Shown: in pieces, positions 57,631 to 64,000 of the stretch | How the letters are laid out: each line of letters opens with the position of its first letter | Numbering within the stretch: the stretch's first letter is position 1 | Assembly: GCA_027943335.1 (NCBI GenBank) | Contig: BSBK01006033.1 | Coordinates: 152,001-216,000, forward strand | Direction of reading: 5' to 3' | DNA length: 64,000 nt | From: Chamaecyparis obtusa | Lineage: Eukaryota; Streptophyta; Pinopsida; Cupressales; Cupressaceae | Position numbers and translations under genes: made by a program | The notes under the pieces: generated by a model | The model's database searches: none | Seen by the model: only the letters and a program-made list of their open reading frames with translations | Told to the model about the DNA's origin: nothing

Positions 57631-58611
57631 GGTGATCCCACAGTAATGGGGTTACAAAATTGGTACTCTCTGATTTTTTCTTGAAATCATATTCTTTTTA
57701 GAAAATATAATGATTTGAGCCTTGAGAGATTCTATTTGAAGGAATTAATTAAAGAGGGTTAGGTACAACCCTCTTAGATCAAAATCCCTTGCATAGAACC
57801 CCTCTAGTTTTAAATTATACTTGTAATGGAGTCTCCTCTCCACTTGTCAAATATTGACAAAAAACCACTTTTACTTTTTGGAGATCAAATATTCATTTAG
57901 AAGTTGCCCCTATAAGTGTGTAGTCCTTATTATAAGCCTTTTAATATAATTTTAAATATATTTAATTTTATTAATATAATTATTTTTTTTAATGCTTGTG
58001 AATATATAATTTTTATCAAACATTAAGGTCTTTGTTTCACACATGTGGAAAACTAGGAAAATAGAGAAAAATAATTATAAAAATATTTTTTCCATAAGTA
58101 TTGATATCCTCATTTCAATACAGAAAGAACAAGTTAATTTAAAAGCATACAAAAATAGTTATGCTTGACAACATATACCTTTTTTAAAATCTTAATTACT
58201 CCAACCCCAAAATTTAACTAAAAAAGCATGCAACAAAAATTTATTAAAAAATATTCATATACTAGACATTGGTGTGACAAATCTATATTTTAAAAATTAG
58301 AAATTCTTTCTTCTATAAAAATGTCATGCATGACATAAACACCACTTTTAAAAAATGGTGATTACTAAACAAATAAGTTATTGAAACTTGTGTAAAAATA
58401 TGCACAATTTATTTCTCATAAAAAAAATTTAAAATCCACACAAAAATTATCATAAATCTATAGTTTTCTTCATCTTCAAATTCTTAATGGTTTAGCTTAT
58501 GTAAGTGTTAGAAAGTAAAAATTTGGTGCAAAATGCTGATTTCAATGTCAAGTTTGGCCAAAATGAAATCAAGTTTGGCCAAAAAGTGTAACCCATTATT
58601 GTGGGACCACC
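57631..58611. mobile_element. TIR DNA transposon, non-autonomous (981 bp)
   Basis: Terminal inverted repeats of about 26 bp at 57631-57656 and 58586-58611. Both begin GGTG(A/G)TCCCACA and go on with (G/A)TAATGGG and TTACA, with two substitutions and one indel. The interior is AT-rich with no transposase. It sits in the copia RNase H between the DIDNRRS and TSGYIF motifs, which are adjacent in normal elements. Flanking 9-mers (57622-57630 and 58612-58620) agree at four positions, and three more differ by transitions, so an old 9-bp duplication as in Mutator-like elements is possible but not proved. A 17-base unit, ATCAAGTTTGGCCAAAA, is repeated near its right end. Confidence 0.75.
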
Positions 58612-59760
58612 TTGCTAGATCTTCTATTGTCAATATCACTTGTCCAATATAAATCCAGATATCCATGAATGCAAAATGAATGTTGAGGTCCAGTGGGATA
58701 ACCATGAAAACACATAGGATAATCAAAAGTACAGGTCTCAAATACCTAAACACTTTCTTAACTACATCCCAATGCACCCTACCAAGATTAGTCATAAACC
58801 AACTAAGGACTCCCACTACTTGCAAAATGTATGGCCTAATATAGACCATATCATACATCAAGTTAGCAACACCACTAGCATAAGATACTCTAGACATGTC
58901 CTCTATCCTAATAGGAGATTTTGGATAATCCTCCACATTTTTTTGTCTCATGTAAAAATAGAACAACTTCCTCCCTACAGGACGCCATACTAATTCTAGG
59001 AGCTCCATCATAGAGTTCACATAATTACTCTTGCTCATCTAAAGATTTTTTATAGCTCTACCTCTAATGATCTCATCCCAATAATATATCTCACCGTGCC
59101 TAAATCTTGCATCTCAAACCATGTTGGTAACTAAGACCTCAAATTTGTAATCATTATTTTACCATTCCTAATAAACAATATGCCATCCACATATAACACT
59201 ATGGTGATAATGTGACCACTTTCATATTTGTAATATACACAATGGTTGGAAATTAGATCTCAAAAGTCCCAAAGACAACACATATGTGTCAAATTTTTTA
59301 TAACAAATTCTAGGAGACTATTTTAAGCCATACATAGATTTCTTCAACTTATGAACAAGGTTCTCTTTATCTTTTTCAATGAAATTCTCTAGACATGACA
59401 TGAAATTTTCCTCCTCCAAATCAAAAATGTCATCCTCACATTTGTCAACTTGACGTCCAAGCCGTAAGTTGCTACAAGTGATAACAAGAATCAAATGGAT
59501 GACAACTTAGCTATAATAGAGAATATTTCATCATAATCAATTCCCTCAACCTAAGAATACCCCTTTGTGATCAACCATGATTTATGCTTCTCAACACTAA
59601 CATCTAAACCTAGTTTCTTCTTGAACACCCATCTATATCTAATTGGTTTTCTTCCTTAAAATAAATGTACAAGATCCCATGTAATATTCTTCTTTAGTCC
59701 AACCATTTATTCATTTATGGCTTCCATCCAAGAACCTACATCATGAATACTCATAGCCTC
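58612..59760 (-). pseudogene. Copia RT and N-terminal RNase H (element 8)
   Basis: RT part reads (minus) NITWDLVHLF, IRYRWVFKKKLGLD, KGYS then VEGIDYDEIFS, VKLTNVRMTFL (from QLDVKTAFL) and the later MSRVSYASGVANLMYDMVYI, VVGVLSWFMTNLGRVHWDVV and FRYLR. RNase H starts with DIDNRRS at the TIR boundary. Several stops and shifts. The open piece at 58508-59038 includes about 100 bases of the TIR element at its end and is not a gene. Confidence 0.75.
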
Positions 59761-61415
59761 TCTAATAGCCCTAGACTCACTAGTGTTAGTAAATCAAATA
59801 AAATATCCAACTATAATCCATCAAGTAATATCCAAAAATTTCTTGTGAATAACCATATCTTTAAGGTTGTCACCTATCATGAGTAGAACTTCTCAATCAC
59901 TAAATTTGAAATTATTTCTCTTCTTCAAAAAATTTAGAGCTACTTGATCTCTCCTCATCATTAGGTCTTATATGAGTGTATAGTCCATCTTTCATTAGGG
60001 TATGTGCTCTTGGAATATCTCCTTTTTCTTTTCTAGCTAAAAATCAATAGTAGGAGGTTTCAACTTATGGACACCATGGATATTGTTGATCCCTAAGAGG
60101 ATAATGCCTAAATAAGGGAAATCAAGAAGTTTCATAGGAGTGGGATGGGGTGCACCCTATGAAATGACCTTCTATATTTTAGAAGCTTACTCTTCATGAG
60201 TGGTGTTTGGGAAAAAGGAAGGGAACAACCTTTAACAAACAACCTAAGCTAAGGGAGGTAATTCACCAAATCAAACATTGTTGGATGGGCTGAGAATGTA
60301 TCAGATGGTATTTGGAGGGGTTTGGCCCTTTATAGTTGGAGTTTCATATCTTCATTCACAATGACACGATGCACCACAGACCCTTCATTGTTGGTCGGGA
60401 GAAAAGGAAGCCAAAGTTTTTAGACATAGGGAAAATACATTCATAGCCCAACTATAGGAAGCACCTGCAAGGGTCCGAATAAAGACACAAAACTCCTAAA
60501 GAGATTGCAAGACATTTCACCTACAGATATGGTATTCAACACTATCTCTTAGAAGACAAAAATAGTTTGTATAATGAAAATACCTCACTTCCTAAAACTA
60601 ACCTTCCTGAGGAGTAGGCCGAAGACATGAATAAACTAGACCTAACCCATAAATAATTAGCAAGGGACACATTGATTAATAAAAAAGGAAACATATGCAC
60701 AATCTCCATGATTTGTTAAGAGAAAACATGCCAAGGCAAGAGAGTATGCCCCATAATACAAATGTTATAGTATGCACCCCTGGTTGACAAGCCATAGGGT
60801 CTTGTTATCAGAAATTAAAACCTCTAAAAATATTATAAAGTATTTCTCAACTCATTCAACAGAAGTCCAATGTTCTGACCTCCTTTTTTACAAGTCCCTA
60901 GAGTTTAATAGAACAAACCTCAGCCATCATGATCAAAGAATGATTATATTTAGTTATAATCGACCAACATGCTAAAAAATCAGGAATGAATCTTGCGATC
61001 TCCTATGTTGTGGGTAAGTGTATTTATTTTATTGGTGATTCTCAACATGATCTCTAGCTGGATTAAGAGAATAAATCGTAGCGGCTTGATCAGGGATGAC
61101 CATGATTGCATGGACAAACCCAAAAGTGTTCTTGAGACAACTGTTGAAAATACCGTTGGTTGTGAGAATCCTTATGCAAGAGCATATTCCTTGAATATTT
61201 GGTGGTGGGTCCCTGTGAGTATGGGTGTCTGGGGGGGACATGTGGCGTACTGACATAGCTTGGAAGAGAGAAATCCTTTGCAGAGCGGCTTGAAAACTTG
61301 AAGGGTTGACACATGTTAATCCGCATTGGGAGACTTTTATATTGTGAACATGTCTATGTGTGGATGCAACTAAAGCTTGGATAATGAAGGTGGTGAGGCG
61401 TATGGTGTAGGAGTC
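59761..61415. other. Copia linker and unassigned sequence
   Basis: 59761-60000 fits the variable integrase-RT linker of element 8. The remaining 1.4 kb (60000-61415) is longer than such a linker needs and is less AT-rich around 61000-61300. No TIR, LTR, splice or coding signature is recognised in it. It may be another old insertion. Confidence 0.4.
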
Positions 61416-62430
61416 TATAGATCCCGAAGCTTGTAACCTTTCACATTGACACCATGGATGATGAAGATACAATTAACTTCCTTGTTCTCCAATTATGATA
61501 TTTTCTCACTTAGCACATGTGCATATGCCTCACAATCAAAGACTCTGATATGCCTCATCAAGGGCTTCTTACCAAACCATGCCTCCATGGGTATTTTTTC
61601 AACAATCATTGAAGTAGGAGTTCTATTAGATAAAATTCAATGGCTAAGAATTCAACCTAGAAATGTTTTTCAAGACCAAAACCACCCAAAATACTCCTAA
61701 CCCTCTCCAATAGTGTTATGTTCATCCTCTCTACAACTCCATTTTTTTGTGTGGTGTATGGAGTTTTCTTGTGTCTCTAAATCCTATGGTCCTTACACAA
61801 CCTATCAAAATTTTCCAAACAAAACTCACTACCTTTATCAGTCTTCAACAACTTAATTTTTCTACCAGTCTATTTTTCAACCAGGATTTGAATTATTTGA
61901 ACCAACTAATTTTTTTAGCTTTACTTATGAGGAAATACAAAAATGTCCTTCTACAATAGTCATCTATGAAAGAGACAAAAAACATAGATATAGATATTTA
62001 AGGAACATAAATAGTATCAAACACATTTGAATGAATATAATCCAAAGCCCCAAAAGACTTATGATAAGTATAATAAAAAGGAGCACGATGTTATTTACTA
62101 TAATTACAAGGCTCACACAATTTGAAATCAAAATTATAGTCAGTAAGGCCTTCAACAAGGAACTTATTTTTTAAGGCTCTAAGACCCTTATCACCAATTT
62201 GATTAAGTCTTTGGTGCCATAACATTTTCTTCTCACTAGGGAGCTTCATCTCTAAAGTACTTTCACCCTTAGGTACCTAGAAAGCACAACCTTCAGACAT
62301 AGAAACAACAATATTCTTCTCTTCTTGATCTAATGTTGAGGATGAATAACCCAAATCTTTTTTCTTGGACTTATAAAAAGAACTATTACACTATGTTGTG
62401 CATGCATCCAACTTATTTAGGGTTTCAATC
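61416..62430 (-). pseudogene. Copia integrase (element 8)
   Basis: Zinc-binding part: WHQRLNQIGDKGLRALKNKF with FKLCEPCNYSK (about 62100-62230). Core remnants follow, then ERMNITLLERVRSILG (about 61700, from the ENGVAERMNRTI region) and the C-terminal VNCIFIIHGVNVKGYKL near 61430. Stops and shifts throughout. Confidence 0.7.
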
Positions 62431-63260
62431 CAAAGAACCTTAGCAAGAACCATATAACCTCTTGTAATCTTGCATCTATTATTTGAGAAAATAAACTATA
62501 TACCCACATCTCTTAGCTTGTCTAATTGAAAGTAGATTGTGTGCTAAACTAGGAATATGTTGGACTCCATAAAATCCCTTTGAACTCTATTATCAAGTTA
62601 TCTAATCTTGACTCTTTCATAGACAATAAACTTTAGGTGAGATTTATCACCTAGATACACAAGTTCCTATCATCAAACTCCTCATACATTGAAAACTAAC
62701 CTCTATGAGAGGTCTTGTGAAAGAGGCACTTAAATATTTTAACCACACATATTTTAATGAATGTGTTGCCAAGGTTGCAATAAAAGAAGCTACGTGAGAT
62801 GTCATGAGAGAATTTATTAGAGTCATAATTGAAGAAATCCCTTTTACATTTCTTTTTCTTTTTCTCTTGCACTCTTTTAAGAAATGAATAGATTTGTCAT
62901 AGTTCCAAATTTTGGCCTTGGAATTTTTATGAGGAGACTTATATCTCCCCTGAGTCTTGGATTTCCTTGTCTTTTCCTTCTTAATGATTTTTTTCTTGAT
63001 CGATAAAAAAAGCCTTTTTAGCTACCAAACACCCTAGTTGTTCAAACTCACAATCATAGAAACTTGACCTAGGCACAAGGCTTATGAGCACAATGGTCCA
63101 ATGAGGTTTTGAACCTTGGTGGTAGCCTCAACAACAAAGCATCTATGAATGCCCACAATGTTATGCTTACGAGTGTTCCACCAATAGGTGATATTGTAGA
63201 GTAACGTATCTTGGGGTATAATGATTCTTACTTCTTCTAGTGGGAAGGTCCTTTCCATGA
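62431..63260 (-). pseudogene. Copia gag C-terminus and protease (element 8)
   Basis: Around 62850-62930 a degenerate knuckle reads IWNYDKSIHFLKECKRKRK, in which His and the last Cys remain. The protease C-terminal region shows KLRDVGI, FSNNRCKITRG and LNKLDACTT (about 62420-62560). The active-site triad is not readable. The part beyond 63000 has only weak similarity to gag. Confidence 0.55.
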
Positions 63261-63560
63261 CTGTAATGTATTTTGTAATGTCCCATACTCTAGAGAATCA
63301 AGGTAATTTGATATGGGAGATTCTCTATTTGATGTTCTTTGTCTCTGGTCTTCCCTATATTTTCTTAGAGGTCGTATGAGTATGATTTATAATCATGCAT
63401 ACTTACTAGAATCCATACAATGTGTGGAGAGGTTTGAATATTTAATTAAATTTCTGGTTGGAGTCCTTGTGTCATGGTTCTACATATGATTGATCCTGAA
63501 TTTTCAATGGTACCTGTATTATTTGTTTATTGTTAGAAAAAGAAACTTATTTAATTCTTG
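63261..63560. other. Unassigned sequence between two decayed elements
   Basis: Starts with TGTAATGTCCCATAC, which could be an LTR terminus, and holds a small inverted repeat (AGAGAATC / GATTCTCT, 63292-63327). Nothing else recognised. Confidence 0.3.
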
Positions 63561-63990
63561 AGTTAATTATATAGTATGATTTGCATCTACAAACCACTTA
63601 AGCTCAAGTAGAGATTGAAATGTGTTAAAAGGTTGTTTCATTTGGATCGCTTCAAACTCAACATATTGCTTTATTCCTATTACATTTACTTCTACAATCT
63701 TCTAGGTTCCCATTGTGTTCATCCTTGATCCATCTACTAAGCATATATTTATAAGTGTTTTGACTATTTTAGGTCTACCAACTTTCTCCCATGTGGTTGA
63801 GGGTATTATATTTAGGTCTATTATGAGATCCACCATTACATATTTTACCTTATGGTCATTGAGTTAGACATCAATCAACAAAGGGCCATTCTTGTAGTTC
63901 CAATCTTCTGAGAGATGGTTCACTTGTGGCTTCTTGTTCCAATATTCCCTCAATTGCTTCAATTTGACAATAAAGTTATTTATTCTCATT
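63561..63990 (-). pseudogene. Decayed Ty3/gypsy aspartic protease fragment
   Basis: Minus-strand frame reads LNDHKVKYVMVDLIIDLNII, PSTTWEKVGRPKIVKTLINI, LVDGSRMNTMGT and VEFEAIQMKQPFNTFQSLL. This is the VMVD(G)GS-LN-IP pattern of gypsy proteases, with the glycine after the active Asp lost. One stop occurs after GT near 63700 and another near 63580. The element continues beyond the right edge or was truncated. Confidence 0.55.
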
Positions 63991-64000
63991 ACAATTATCA

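Larger units (their letters stand above)
55900..63260 (-). mobile_element. Strongly decayed Ty1/copia element (element 8), minus strand
   Basis: Pieces in the right order for a minus-strand copia: gag-like zinc region (about 62780-62920), protease (62430-62700), integrase (61420-62420), RT (59050-59760), RNase H (58612-59040 and 57350-57630), purine tract (56931-56942) and a probable 3' LTR to its left. All frames are full of stops and shifts. It is interrupted by a TIR transposon at 57631-58611 and by 1.4 kb of unassigned sequence near 60000-61415. The 5' LTR is not identified. Confidence 0.75.

Noticed and set aside
61029..61472. 147-codon minus-strand ORF
   Set aside because: No recognised motif, overlaps the end of a decayed integrase in another frame.

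Overview
The window comes from a large, repeat-rich plant nuclear genome. The only host gene visible is the first exon of a plant hexokinase (4697-4968, minus strand). Nearly everything else is LTR retrotransposon sequence, intact, deleted or decayed. Very large TE-filled introns, nested Ty3/gypsy (Tat-type) and Ty1/copia elements and low gene density suggest a gymnosperm, perhaps a conifer. That is inference; no species can be read from the sequence.

Layout. 1-4696 is hexokinase intron 1, which runs off the left edge and holds a complete non-autonomous LTR element (104-4044, TSD CCTTC). Just before its polypurine tract lies an array of nine hairpin-forming repeats with compensatory stem changes. 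4969-6640 is the hexokinase 5' flank and 6657-7690 a GA-rich low-complexity tract. 7696-10508 is a second non-autonomous LTR element (TSD ATATG). 10514-13723 is AT-rich sequence with a SINE-like unit, a 70-bp tandem duplication and two LTR fragments.

13724 to about 49607 is one old minus-strand LTR element without reverse transcriptase or integrase. It carries a coiled-coil gag with five CCHC knuckles (one degenerate) and a long ORF that I do not recognise. It is broken by a 15-kb Tat-type gypsy element (17312-32403, minus, TSD CTATG; gag, protease, G-patch, RT, two RNases H, integrase) and by a copia element (34763-47533, plus, TSD TCATG). The copia element's 3' LTR is itself split by a gypsy derivative (38826-46174, plus, TSD AATAG). 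That derivative keeps only the integrase tail of its pol region and an antisense, spliced, broken plant-mobile-domain gene.

49608-51267 is AT-rich with a candidate solo LTR. 51268-55849 is a Tork/Tnt1-like copia element with a nearly readable gag-pol and a truncated 3' LTR (TSD AGACC). About 55900-63260 is a strongly decayed minus-strand copia element carrying a TIR transposon in its RNase H. The last 450 bases hold a decayed gypsy protease, minus strand.

Apart from hexokinase, the genes form retrotransposon life-cycle sets (gag, protease, RT, RNase H, integrase), all with stops or deletions. No element in the window looks able to move on its own. Five elements have exact 5-bp target-site duplications that I read directly, so the nesting order is firm.
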